Origin: Streptomyces sp. NRRL F-5122
Lineage (GTDB): Bacteria > Actinomycetota > Actinomycetes > Streptomycetales > Streptomycetaceae
NCBI RefSeq assembly: GCF_001507435.1
Contig: NZ_LMWH01000238.1
Location: 1 to 64,000, forward strand
Direction: 5' to 3'
Length of the DNA stretch: 64,000 nt
The notes under the pieces are model-generated. The model did no database searches. It was not told the origin of the DNA and saw only the letters and a program-made list of their open reading frames with translations. Shown one piece after another: positions 53,025 through 61,272 of the stretch (positions within the stretch are counted from its first letter, which is position 1; each line of letters begins with the position of its first letter). The translations under genes and the position numbers were made by a program.

Positions 53025-53099
53025 TGGAGCGGGTGACAGGGATTGCACACTGCGCCTCCCCCTTGGAAAGGGGGTGTTCTGCTACTGAACTACACCCGC
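53025..53099 (-). tRNA. tRNA-Gly(TCC)
   Basis: 75 nt with encoded CCA. Acceptor GCGGGTG/CACCCGC, discriminator T, anticodon stem CCCCC/GGGGG with loop TTTCCAA (anticodon TCC). Minus strand, first of the three glycine tRNAs in transcription order. Confidence 0.95.
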
Positions 53100-53343
53100 A
53101 TGGCTCTTGGGGTTTCGGCATTTCGCCCTCGCCCCTCGGCATGCTCCAGACTTTAGCTGATCACCAGGGGGGCAGTGCAAGTCGGTTGCCCGCAGGGTCC
53201 GATGGGGCCGCCACAGGGCGGGCCGATCACCGACCCGGCTCCCGGCGACGGAGAGCGCGCGGCGTCCACCGGACGGGGGGAGCGGCGCGTGGAGGGAACC
53301 GGGCTCGCCGGGGCCGGATGCCGGCCCCGGCGAGCGGGTCGCG

Positions 53344-53661
53344 TCAGTTCGCCTCGGCGAACGCCTCGTACACCTTCTTCGGGATGCGGCCCCGCGGCGG
53401 TACGTCCATCTTGTTGGAGCGTGCCCAGGCCCGTACGGCAGCCGGGTCCGGCGTCAACGCCGTGTGCGTGTACGCCTTGCCCGACTTCGCCTTCTTGCGG
53501 CCGGCCTCGACGTAGGGTGCCAGCACCTTACGCAGTTTCTTGGCATTGGCTTGATTGAGGTCGATCTCGTACGACTTGCCGTCCAGTCCGAAGGCGATCG
53601 TTTCCGCCGCTTCTGAGCCGTCGATGTCGTCAAAGAGAGTGACCACGACACGCTGCGCCAC
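53344..53661 (-). CDS. lsrL: Lsr2-family nucleoid protein (LsrL)
   Basis: 105 aa. An N-terminal dimerisation domain (AQRVVVTLFDDIDGSEAAETIAFGLDGKSYEIDL) and a C-terminal DNA-binding domain with the AT-hook-like RGR (PPRGRIP, about 90-92) after WARSNKMDV. Lsr2 proteins coat AT-rich DNA and silence foreign genes. Streptomyces have two paralogues; the one near purS in S. coelicolor is the less studied LsrL, so the symbol rests on synteny. Its upstream region is the most AT-rich part of this area, which suggests self-binding. Confidence 0.9.
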   Translation of the reverse strand: MAQRVVVTLFDDIDGSEAAETIAFGLDGKSYEIDLNQANAKKLRKVLAPYVEAGRKKAKSGKAYTHTALTPDPAAVRAWARSNKMDVPPRGRIPKKVYEAFAEAN

Positions 53662-54023
53662 GAATATCGGTCCCTTCGTGCGGCACCTCTGCGATCAGAC
53701 ACCATGACGTGCACAGACGTCCGGCGGATGTCGGGGAGATGTCGACTGTCCGGCTGTTATTGGGCAAAGTATCGGCTATTGCCATTTCCTTTGTACAGTG
53801 CCCGGCATTGCATTGTGAAGACCGACTGAATACCTCCGCGTGTCCGCCTGCAATGACCTGCCATCGCTCTTCTGTGATTTTTCCCAGGATTTTCCGTGTA
53901 ACGGGCCGCCGCCGCCGGTGTGCCGTGACGGCCGTCACGTAGGATGCTACGAATCTACGCGGGTAGAAATTCTGTGCGGGTAGTCTGAAGGAACCTGCTC
54001 AGCACCACACACCGGGAGTGCCA
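53662..54023. other. AT-rich divergent control region between lsrL and purS
   Basis: 362 bp. Roughly 53740-53890 is clearly AT-richer than the genome around it, a fitting target for an Lsr2-type protein. The right part holds a perfect palindrome and a -10-like TAGGAT for purS, plus a direct repeat of GCGGGTAG (53959-53966, 53976-53983). No convincing ORF. Confidence 0.6.
53924..53945 (+). promoter_or_regulatory. Perfect palindrome abutting the -10 of the purSQL promoter (Crp-like site)
   Basis: CGTGACGGCCGTCACG (53924-53939) is a perfect 16-bp palindrome directly followed by TAGGAT (53940-53945), a typical Streptomyces -10. The core GTG-N6-GNCAC pattern of S. coelicolor Crp sites is met at 53925-53938. 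A protein bound here would cover the -35/-10 region, so a repressor is expected. The leader to purS would be about 70 nt. Confidence 0.5.
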
Positions 54024-54287
54024 GTGGCACGCGTCGTAGTCGACGTCATGCTCAAGCCGGAGATCCTCGACCCCCAGGGCCAGGCGGTCCATCGCGCACT
54101 GCCGCGGCTCGGTTTCGAGGGCATCTCCGATGTACGTCAGGGAAAGCGATTCGAACTCGAAGTGGACGGTCCGGTCGACGAGGCCGCGCTCGCCCGCATC
54201 CACGATCTTGCGGAATCCTTCCTCGCGAACACCGTGATCGAGGACTTCACCGTCAAGGTCGAGGAAGTCGCGGAGGCCGCGAAGTGA
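54024..54287 (+). CDS. purS: FGAM synthase subunit PurS
   Basis: 87 aa. Small dimeric bridge subunit of the PurSQL complex that makes formylglycinamidine ribonucleotide. [30 protein letters not shown] is the family signature; alpha/beta fold. GTG at 54024 with GGGAG upstream. Its end overlaps purQ by 4 bp (GTGA), so the three genes are one operon. Confidence 0.96.
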   Translation: MARVVVDVMLKPEILDPQGQAVHRALPRLGFEGISDVRQGKRFELEVDGPVDEAALARIHDLAESFLANTVIEDFTVKVEEVAEAAK

Positions 54288-54964
54288 CCGCTCGTATCGG
54301 CGTCGTCACTTTCCCGGGGAGCCTCGACGACCGGGACACGCAGCGCGCGATCCGCCTCGCGGGCGCCGAGCCGGTCGCTCTCTGGCACAAGGACAAGGAC
54401 CTGAAGCAGGTCGACGCCGTGGTGCTCCCCGGCGGTTTCTCGTACGGCGACTATCTGCGCGCCGGTGCCATCTCCCGTTTTTCGCCGGTGATGGGGACGG
54501 TCATCGAGCAGGCGAAGTCCGGTCTTCCGGTCCTCGGCATCTGCAACGGTTTCCAGGTCCTGACCGAGGCCCATCTCCTTCCGGGCGCGATGCTGGGCAA
54601 CGACCACCTCCACTTCATCTGCCGCGACCAGAAGTTGCGGGTGGAGAACGCGGAGACCTCCTGGACCGGTGACTACGCCGTGGGCCAGGAGATCCACATT
54701 CCGCTGAAGAACATGGACGGCCGGTACGTCGCCGACGAGTACACGCTCGACAAGCTGGAGGCCGAAGGCCGCGTGGCGTTCCGCTACGTGGACTTCAACC
54801 CCAACGGCTCGCTCCGCGACATCGCCGGCATCACCAATGAGGCGGGCAACGTGGTGGGCCTGATGCCGCATCCCGAGCACGCCGTCGAGCCGCTGATCGG
54901 TTCCGGTCGCACCGACGGTCTCCCGTTCTTCACGTCGATCCTCAAGAAGCTGGTGGGCGCATGA
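54284..54964 (+). CDS. purQ: FGAM synthase glutaminase subunit PurQ
   Basis: 226 aa class I glutamine amidotransferase that delivers ammonia to PurL. Nucleophile Cys in GICNGFQVL (about 85-93), oxyanion strand [15 protein letters not shown] and the His-Glu pair in MPHPEHAV. Overlaps purS and purL by 4 bp each. Confidence 0.97.
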   Translation: MTARIGVVTFPGSLDDRDTQRAIRLAGAEPVALWHKDKDLKQVDAVVLPGGFSYGDYLRAGAISRFSPVMGTVIEQAKSGLPVLGICNGFQVLTEAHLLPGAMLGNDHLHFICRDQKLRVENAETSWTGDYAVGQEIHIPLKNMDGRYVADEYTLDKLEAEGRVAFRYVDFNPNGSLRDIAGITNEAGNVVGLMPHPEHAVEPLIGSGRTDGLPFFTSILKKLVGA

Positions 54965-57219
54965 GCCGGACGCCTCTGGACACGGTCGAACATGCGGCCG
55001 CGACCCCCGACGTCGAGCTGCCCTGGGCCGAACTCGGCCTGAAGAAGGACGAGTACGAGCGGATCGTCGAGATCCTGGGCCGTCGCCCCACCGGCGCCGA
55101 GCTCGCCATGTACTCGGTCATGTGGTCCGAGCACTGCTCGTACAAGAGCAGCAAGGTGCACCTGCGCCAGTTCGGCGAGAAGGCCCCCCAGTCGGACGCG
55201 CTGCTCGTGGGCATCGGTGAGAACGCCGGTGTCGTCGACGTCGGCCAGGGCTACGCGGTCACCTTCAAGGTCGAGTCGCACAACCACCCCTCGTACGTCG
55301 AGCCCTACCAGGGCGCCGCGACCGGCGTCGGCGGCATCGTGCGCGACATCATCGCGATGGGCGCGCGGCCGGTCGCCGTCGTGGACCCGCTGCGATTCGG
55401 CGCGGCCGACCACCCGGACACCAAGCGAGTGCTGCCCGGTGTCGTGGCCGGCATCGGCGGCTACGGCAACTGCCTCGGACTGCCCAACATCGGCGGAGAG
55501 GTCGTCTTCGACGCGTGTTACCAGGGCAACCCCTTGGTCAACGCCGGTGCCATCGGCGTCATGCGGCACGAGGACATTCATCTGGCGAAGGCGTCCGGCG
55601 CGGGGAACAAGGTCGTCCTGTACGGCGCCCGCACGGGTGGTGACGGCATCGGCGGCGCCTCGATCCTCGCCTCCGAGACCTTCGACGACGCCAAGCCGTC
55701 GAAGCGCCCGGCCGTCCAGGTCGGTGACCCCTTCCAGGAGAAGCTCCTCATCGAGTGCACCCTGGAGGCCTTCAAGGAGAAGCTGGTCGTCGGTATCCAG
55801 GACCTCGGTGCGGCCGGTCTGTCCTGCGCCACCTCCGAGCTGGCCTCCAACGGCTCCGGCGGCATGCGCGTGACGCTGGACGACGTACCGCTGCGCGACT
55901 CGACGCTCTCGCCCGAGGAGATCCTCATGAGCGAGTCGCAGGAACGCATGTGCGCGGTGGTCGAGCCGGAGAAGGTCGACCGCTTCCTGGAGATCTGCGA
56001 GAAGTGGGACGTCATCGCCACCGTCATCGGTGAGGTGACCGACGGCGACCGCCTGGAGATCTACTGGCACGGCGGGAAGATCGTCGACGTCGACCCGCGG
56101 ACCGTCGCGCACGAGGGGCCGGTGTACGAACGCCCGTACGCCCGTCCGGAGTGGCAGGACGCCCTGCAGGCGGACGACGCGAACAAGCTGCCGCGGCCGG
56201 AGACCTCCGAGGAGCTGAAGGACCAGGTCCTGAAGCTGGTGTCCTCGCCCAACCAGGCCTCCAAGAAGTGGATCACCTCCCAGTACGACCACTTCGTGCA
56301 GGGCAACACGGTCCTCGCCCAGCCCGAGGACTCCGGCATGATCCGTGTCGACGAGGAGTCCGGGCTCGGCGTCGCCATCGCGACCGACGGCAACGGCCGG
56401 TACGCGAAGCTCGACCCGTACGCGGGCGCGCAGCTCGCCCTCGCCGAGGCGTACCGCAACGTGGCGACCACCGGTGCCAAGCCGCTGGCCGTCTCCGACT
56501 GCCTGAACTTCGGTTCGCCCGAGGACCCGGCCGTCATGTGGCAGTTCGCGGAGGCCGTCCGCGGACTCGCCGACGCCTGCCTGCAGCTGGGCACCCCGGT
56601 GACCGGCGGCAACGTCTCGCTCTACAACCAGACGGGCGAGGCGGCCATCCACCCCACCCCGGTGGTGGCGGTGCTGGGTGTCATCGACGACGTCGCCCGC
56701 CGTACGCCCGTCGCCTTCCAGGAGGAGGGCCAGCTGCTCTACCTCCTCGGCGACACCCGTGAGGAGTTCGGCGGCTCGGCCTGGTCGCAGCTCGTCCACG
56801 ACCATCTCGGCGGTCTGCCCCCGCAGGTCGACCTCGAGCGCGAGCGGCTGCTCGGCGAGATCCTCATCTCGGCCTCCCGCGACGGCATGATCGACTCCGC
56901 GCACGACCTGTCCGACGGCGGCCTGATCCAGGCGGTCGTGGAGTCCTCCCTGCTGGGCGGAAAGGGCGCGCGGCTGGTCGTGCCGGACGGGTTCGACGCG
57001 TTCACCTTCCTCTTCTCCGAGTCGGCGGGGCGCGCGCTCGTCGCCGTGCCGCGCTCGGAGGAAGTCCGCTTCAACGACATGTGCGGGGCGCGTGGTCTGC
57101 CCGTCGCCCGCATCGGTGTCGTGGACGGTGACGCGATCGAGCTCCAGGGCGAGTTCGCGCTGTCCCTGGAGGAGCTGCGGAAGGCCCACGAGGAGACCAT
57201 TCCGGCGCTGCTCGCGTAA
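54961..57219 (+). CDS. purL: FGAM synthase large subunit PurL (small-type)
   Basis: 752 aa ATP-dependent synthetase of the PurSQL type, without the fused glutaminase of the 1300-aa enterobacterial form. Motifs: [12 protein letters not shown] (about 55-66), [26 protein letters not shown] (about 105-130), [16 protein letters not shown] and the C-terminal [21 protein letters not shown] overlap with purQ. Followed by a strong terminator. Confidence 0.97.
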   Translation: MSRTPLDTVEHAAATPDVELPWAELGLKKDEYERIVEILGRRPTGAELAMYSVMWSEHCSYKSSKVHLRQFGEKAPQSDALLVGIGENAGVVDVGQGYAVTFKVESHNHPSYVEPYQGAATGVGGIVRDIIAMGARPVAVVDPLRFGAADHPDTKRVLPGVVAGIGGYGNCLGLPNIGGEVVFDACYQGNPLVNAGAIGVMRHEDIHLAKASGAGNKVVLYGARTGGDGIGGASILASETFDDAKPSKRPAVQVGDPFQEKLLIECTLEAFKEKLVVGIQDLGAAGLSCATSELASNGSGGMRVTLDDVPLRDSTLSPEEILMSESQERMCAVVEPEKVDRFLEICEKWDVIATVIGEVTDGDRLEIYWHGGKIVDVDPRTVAHEGPVYERPYARPEWQDALQADDANKLPRPETSEELKDQVLKLVSSPNQASKKWITSQYDHFVQGNTVLAQPEDSGMIRVDEESGLGVAIATDGNGRYAKLDPYAGAQLALAEAYRNVATTGAKPLAVSDCLNFGSPEDPAVMWQFAEAVRGLADACLQLGTPVTGGNVSLYNQTGEAAIHPTPVVAVLGVIDDVARRTPVAFQEEGQLLYLLGDTREEFGGSAWSQLVHDHLGGLPPQVDLERERLLGEILISASRDGMIDSAHDLSDGGLIQAVVESSLLGGKGARLVVPDGFDAFTFLFSESAGRALVAVPRSEEVRFNDMCGARGLPVARIGVVDGDAIELQGEFALSLEELRKAHEETIPALLA

Positions 57220-57234
57220 ACGGTCCGCATGACG

Positions 57235-57272
57235 GCGAAGGCCCCGCCCGGTTCGCCGGGCGGGGCCTTCGC
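57235..57272. terminator. Bidirectional terminator between purL and the efflux pump gene
   Basis: A perfect 17-bp stem (57235-57251 with 57256-57272) closed by a TTCG tetraloop, between two convergent stops. Confidence 0.85.
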
Positions 57273-57281
57273 GTGCCGGCG

Positions 57282-58742
57282 TCAGACCGTGGCGGGCTCG
57301 CTCGCCGGTTCCCCGGCGCTCTGCGCGGGACGGGACACGGGCAGCCGTGTCGCCACCACCAGACAAACCGCCATCAGCGCGGCCCCGCAGAAGAACACGC
57401 CGTCCAGCGCGTCGACGTAGGCGTGCACCTCCGTCGTGCGCGCCGTGCCCGGCACGAAGGCGAGGGGAACGGGCCCGTCGTACAACCGGGAGACGAGAGT
57501 GCCGAAGAGGGCGGCGCCCAGGGCCGTGCCCAGGGTCTGGAAGAGGCGGATGCCGGTCGTCGCCACCCCGAGTTGATGGCGGGGGGCCGCGTCCTGGACC
57601 AGTTGGATCAGCTGGCCGATGAGCTGGCCGAACCCGACGCCGACGAGGAGGAGTTCGGCGCGGAGCCACCACAGGGAGGTGTCGCTGCCGGTGGTGGCCA
57701 GCAGCAGAAAGGCCACCGCGGTGACCGCGGACCCGCTGATGGCGAACGCCCGCTCGGGCCGGCCGCGTTCCGCGAGTTTTCCGGTGACGACCCCGGCGGC
57801 GGTCATGCCGACGGCCATGAAGACGAGGTACAGCCCCGCCGACGAACTGGACACGCCACGGGCGACCTGCAGGTAGACCATGACGTAGTACAGCGCGCCC
57901 ACCAGGGCCGCGCCCACCAGAGCCTGGATGGCGAAGCCCCATCGCAGTTCCCGGACACGGAACATGGACAACGGCAGGATCGGTTCGGCGGCCGTGACCT
58001 GGCGCCACAGGAAGAGACCGAGGGCGGCCGCCGAGGCCAGAGCCAGAAAGACGATCTGCGGTGAGGACCAGGCGTACTCCTTGCCGCCCCACTCGGTGAC
58101 CAGCAGCAGTGCCGTGGAGAAGGCGGCCGCGACACCCGCGCCGAGGAAGTCGATCGAGCGGTCGGCGGTGTGGCGGGGGAGCTTCAGGACACATGCGGCG
58201 AGGACCAGGACCGCGAGGCCGAGCGGCAGATTGATGTAGAAGATCCAGCGCCAGCTCGCATGGTCGGAGAGGAGACCGCCGATCCAGGGGCCGAGCGCCA
58301 TGCCGCCGCCGGAGACGATCCCGCCCATGCCCGCGCCCTTGGAGTCACGTTCGCCGGGTCCCCTCAACTGGGCGATCACGACCATCGTGACGCTCATCAG
58401 CCCGCCGGCCCCGACGCCCTGAACGGCCCGCGCGGCGACGAGCTGCCCGATCGACCGGGCTGCTCCGCACAGCGCCGAGCCGAGGAGGAACGTGCCCACG
58501 GCCCCCAGGAACACCCGCTTGGCGCCCAGGACGTCGCACAGCTTTCCGTACAGCGGGAGCACCGCGGCCGACGCCAGCGAAAAGGCGCTGACCAGCCAGG
58601 GGATCTTGTCGATGCCGTGATCCGGGTCGAGGTCGCGCACGATCGGGACGGTGGCCGCGGACACGATCTGCATGTCCAGGACGGCCAGGACGATCGTGAC
58701 GAGGCAGACGAGGAAGGCGATCTTGCGCTGGGTCTCGGTCAT
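57282..58742 (-). CDS. DHA2-type MFS multidrug efflux transporter
   Basis: 486 aa from ATG 58742 (GGTGA just upstream); in-frame ATGs at 58754 and 58763 are alternatives. Fourteen hydrophobic helices, with the loop motif GKLCDVLGAKRVFLGA near residue 65 and the antiporter motif region ALGPWIGGLLSDHASWRWIFYINLP. Likely exports a hydrophobic drug or metabolite. Divergent from a TetR gene across a 96-bp AT-rich control region with an inverted repeat, the usual pump-plus-repressor layout. Confidence 0.92.
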   Translation of the reverse strand: MTETQRKIAFLVCLVTIVLAVLDMQIVSAATVPIVRDLDPDHGIDKIPWLVSAFSLASAAVLPLYGKLCDVLGAKRVFLGAVGTFLLGSALCGAARSIGQLVAARAVQGVGAGGLMSVTMVVIAQLRGPGERDSKGAGMGGIVSGGGMALGPWIGGLLSDHASWRWIFYINLPLGLAVLVLAACVLKLPRHTADRSIDFLGAGVAAAFSTALLLVTEWGGKEYAWSSPQIVFLALASAAALGLFLWRQVTAAEPILPLSMFRVRELRWGFAIQALVGAALVGALYYVMVYLQVARGVSSSSAGLYLVFMAVGMTAAGVVTGKLAERGRPERAFAISGSAVTAVAFLLLATTGSDTSLWWLRAELLLVGVGFGQLIGQLIQLVQDAAPRHQLGVATTGIRLFQTLGTALGAALFGTLVSRLYDGPVPLAFVPGTARTTEVHAYVDALDGVFFCGAALMAVCLVVATRLPVSRPAQSAGEPASEPATV

Positions 58743-58766
58743 GGGCGTCACCATGCCCAGCATTTG

Positions 58767-58830
58767 TGTACCAAGTCAATGTTTTATCTCGGAGTAAATT
58801 TCTGTCAGGATCAAATTTCATCTTGGTACA
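58767..58830. promoter_or_regulatory. Inverted repeat pair in the TetR/MFS divergent promoter region
   Basis: TGTACCAAG (58767-58775) and its reverse complement CTTGGTACA (58822-58830), 46 bp apart, flank an AT-rich stretch that must hold both promoters. They are likely contact points for the TetR repressor at 58839. Confidence 0.5.
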
Positions 58831-58838
58831 ATGGCGTC

Positions 58839-59480
58839 ATGGCTGCTGAGGCGATGGGGCTGCGTGAGCGCAAGAAGCGGCAGACGGCGCTGCGGATCTA
58901 CCGCACCGCGATCGCCCTGTTCGCCGAGAAGGGCTTCGATGCCGTCTCGGTACAGGAGATCGCCGACGACGCCGAGGTCTCCAAGATGACCGTCTTCAAC
59001 TACTTCGGCTCCAAGGAGGACTTGGTCTTCAAGCCCATGGTCGAGCACTTCTCGGACGCGGCGCGTGCCGTGCGCGACCGCGCGTCCGGCGAGTCGGCGG
59101 TGGACGCCGTTCGCCGGCAGTTCCTGGAGATGGTCGAAGGGCGCGACCCGTCGGTCGGTCTGCACGGCGAGCCGTTCGCCCGCCGGATCCGGGAGGTCAT
59201 CATGAAGACGCCGGAGCTGATGGAACGCGCCTACGTCGAGTCGGAGAAGGGCGCGCGCCAACTGGCGGACCAGCTCGCGCAGGAGACCGGCGACGCGACG
59301 CTCGCCCTGATCGCCGCCGCCACCCTGACCGCCGCCCGTAACGCCCTCGTCGAGGAGCACCACCGCCGCCTCGACGGCGGCGAGGCCGTCGACGAGGTCG
59401 CAGCCGACGCGGCCGAGCGCGCCCATCGCGCCTTCGACCTGATCGCAGCCGGCCTGAACGGGTACGCGGTGAAGGCATAG
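58839..59480 (+). CDS. TetR family regulator of the adjacent efflux pump
   Basis: 213 aa. The N-terminal HTH is typical: IALFAEKGFDAVSVQEIADDAEVSKMTVFNYFGSKEDLVF (about 23-62). The helical C-terminal domain shows no recognised ligand pocket. ATG 58839 has no strong ribosome binding site; a Met five codons on is the alternative. Divergent from the MFS gene, so it most likely represses that pump and itself. Confidence 0.92.
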   Translation: MAAEAMGLRERKKRQTALRIYRTAIALFAEKGFDAVSVQEIADDAEVSKMTVFNYFGSKEDLVFKPMVEHFSDAARAVRDRASGESAVDAVRRQFLEMVEGRDPSVGLHGEPFARRIREVIMKTPELMERAYVESEKGARQLADQLAQETGDATLALIAAATLTAARNALVEEHHRRLDGGEAVDEVAADAAERAHRAFDLIAAGLNGYAVKA

Positions 59481-59490
59481 GCTCACCGCC

Positions 59491-60288
59491 ATGCCCCCGG
59501 CCAGGAAACGCGCACGGACGTACGACTCCGCCAAGATCCGTGCAGCGGTGCACGCGCAGTTCGGGAACGTGCGGGAGGCCGTGCGCACCCTCACCCCCGA
59601 GCAACTGGCGCTGCCGACGCGGCTCGGCGGCTGGACGGTGCGGGATCTCGTGGCGCACACCGGGACGGCGCTCGGCGCGGTCAGCCGCTTCGTCAACCTG
59701 CCGGAACCCGCCGGGAAGGACGTCACGCTCCTCGACTGGCCCTTCACGACCGCCGTCGACGCGGACACGATCGCGGACATGGGCCGTCGGCTCGCCGAGC
59801 AGAATCCGGACCTCGACGCCCATCTCGGCGACATCGAGCGCCGCTTCACCGAAGACCTGGCACGCCACCCCGGCACACGACTGCTCGCCACCGTCATCGG
59901 CCCGCTGCCGCTCGCCGACTATCTCGTCACCCGCACGGTGGAACTCGTCGTCCACAGCGACGATCTGAACGCCGCCGTACCCGGACTCGACATCCCGTAC
60001 GACCGCCACGCTCTCGCCGCCGCGACCCGGCTGCTCGCCGACGCGCTCGCGGTGAAGGCGCCCGGCGCCTCGACCGAGGTGCGCATCCCGCCGTTCGCCG
60101 TGGTGCAGTGCGTCGAGGGCCCCCGCCACACCCGAGGCACCCCGCCGAACGTCGTCGAGACCGATCCGCTGACCTGGATCCGGCTGGCGACGGGCCGGGT
60201 GCAGTGGGCCGTCGCTCTCGCCGACGCCAAGGTGAGCGCCAGCGGCGAACGAGCCGACCTCGACGGCCTGCTGCCCCTCATGACCTGA
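59491..60288 (+). CDS. MDMPI/DinB-like mycothiol-dependent-type protein with SCP-like C-terminus
   Basis: 265 aa. The N-terminal helical bundle (VREAVRTLTPEQLALPTRLGGWTVRDLVAHTGTALGAVSRF, with the family His near residue 56) matches the maleylpyruvate-isomerase/DinB-like group used by mycothiol enzymes, and the C-terminal about 90 residues (PFAVVQCVEGPRHTRGTPPNVVETDPLTWIRLATGRVQW) resemble a sterol-carrier-type fold. Substrate unknown. TAGGCT at 59478-59483 overlaps the stop of the TetR gene and ends 7 nt before the ATG, so it is probably leaderless with its own promoter. Confidence 0.82.
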   Translation: MPPARKRARTYDSAKIRAAVHAQFGNVREAVRTLTPEQLALPTRLGGWTVRDLVAHTGTALGAVSRFVNLPEPAGKDVTLLDWPFTTAVDADTIADMGRRLAEQNPDLDAHLGDIERRFTEDLARHPGTRLLATVIGPLPLADYLVTRTVELVVHSDDLNAAVPGLDIPYDRHALAAATRLLADALAVKAPGASTEVRIPPFAVVQCVEGPRHTRGTPPNVVETDPLTWIRLATGRVQWAVALADAKVSASGERADLDGLLPLMT

Positions 60289-60379
60289 AGCCGCGGGGGC
60301 TCCGGGTGCCGTCCGGGGACCGCGTGACCGAAGGACGCCGGCTGTGGAACCAGCCTCCCGCCCCACCCGTCCCACCTCC

Positions 60380-61187
60380 ATGGACAAGCACCGACTGACC
60401 CTCACCGTCCTGACCCTGCTCCCGCTCGCGGTGGCGTGCGGTACCGACACCGGTTCGGGCAGCGGCAGCAGTTCCGTCGGATCCGACGGCGGCTCGCAGG
60501 TCACGGGCGTGCACTGGCGCGTGGACAGCCTCACGACGAACGGCACCACAAGGAGCGCCCCGGCCGGTGCGTACCTCCTGATCGAAGACGGCCGGGTCCA
60601 GGGCAACTACGGCTGCAACGGCTTCGGCGCGTCCGCCACCGTCCGGGGCGACCGTGTCGACCTCGGACCCGCCCGGTCCACCGACATGGCCTGTGCGAAG
60701 GGCCCGATGGCGTTCGAGGCGTCCATCTCCCGCACGCTCGCGCACGGGCCGCTCACCGCGGCCGGCGACCGGAACCGGCTGACGCTCACCGGCGGGGAAG
60801 GCGACCGCATCCACCTCACCAAGGAGGACGACGCGTCCCTGTACGGCACGAAGTGGCAGGTCACGTCCATGATGAACGGCGACGTGGCCTCCTCGCTGCC
60901 CGAGGCGGCCACCGGCAAAGCCTGGTTCACGTTCGACAGGACCGCAGGCACGGTGTCCGGGAGCCTCGGCTGCAACCGGTTTCACCGCCAGGGCGACCGT
61001 GCGCGACGGCCGGGTCACCCTGGGTACTCCCAGGGCCACGCGCATGATGTGCGACGGCTCACTCATGACGACCGAACGGGCGTTGAGCACCCTCCTTGAC
61101 GGGACGCTCGGCTACCGCATCGATCATCGCGACATCACGCTGACCAGCGAAAACGGCAAGGGTCTCACCGCGACCGCCAAGCCGTGA
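60380..61187 (+). pseudogene. META-domain lipoprotein gene with a one-base frameshift
   Basis: The frame from ATG 60380 encodes a lipoprotein-like N-terminus (LPLAVACG, Cys at about 21) and a first META domain (VQGNYGCNGFGASATV). It enters a second META repeat up to GSLGCNRF, then loses homology and stops at 61099. The rest of the second domain (RDGRVTLGTPRATRMMCDGSLMTTERAL..., to 61187) is in the next frame. Removing one T from the TTT at 60980-60982 restores a single ORF reading CNRFTARATVRDGRV. META domains occur in heat-shock and surface proteins of unknown function. It is either a recent mutation or a sequencing error. Confidence 0.85.
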
Positions 61188-61272
61188 CCCCCCCTGCCCC
61201 GGGAGGGGGCGCATCCGGCGGGGCAGATGACCGGATTCGGACCAGTGCACGATCTCGCCTACACTCGGAGCC

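Noticed and set aside
53709..53942. 77-codon ORF in the lsrL-purS spacer
   Set aside because: It lies in the AT-rich control region, lacks codon bias and overlaps the purS promoter palindrome.
61188..61272. Purine riboswitch or Bacillus-type PurBox upstream of purF
   Set aside because: The region is only 85 bp, has no aptamer-like conserved core, and the promoter hexamer spacing points to a leaderless mRNA with no room for a riboswitch.
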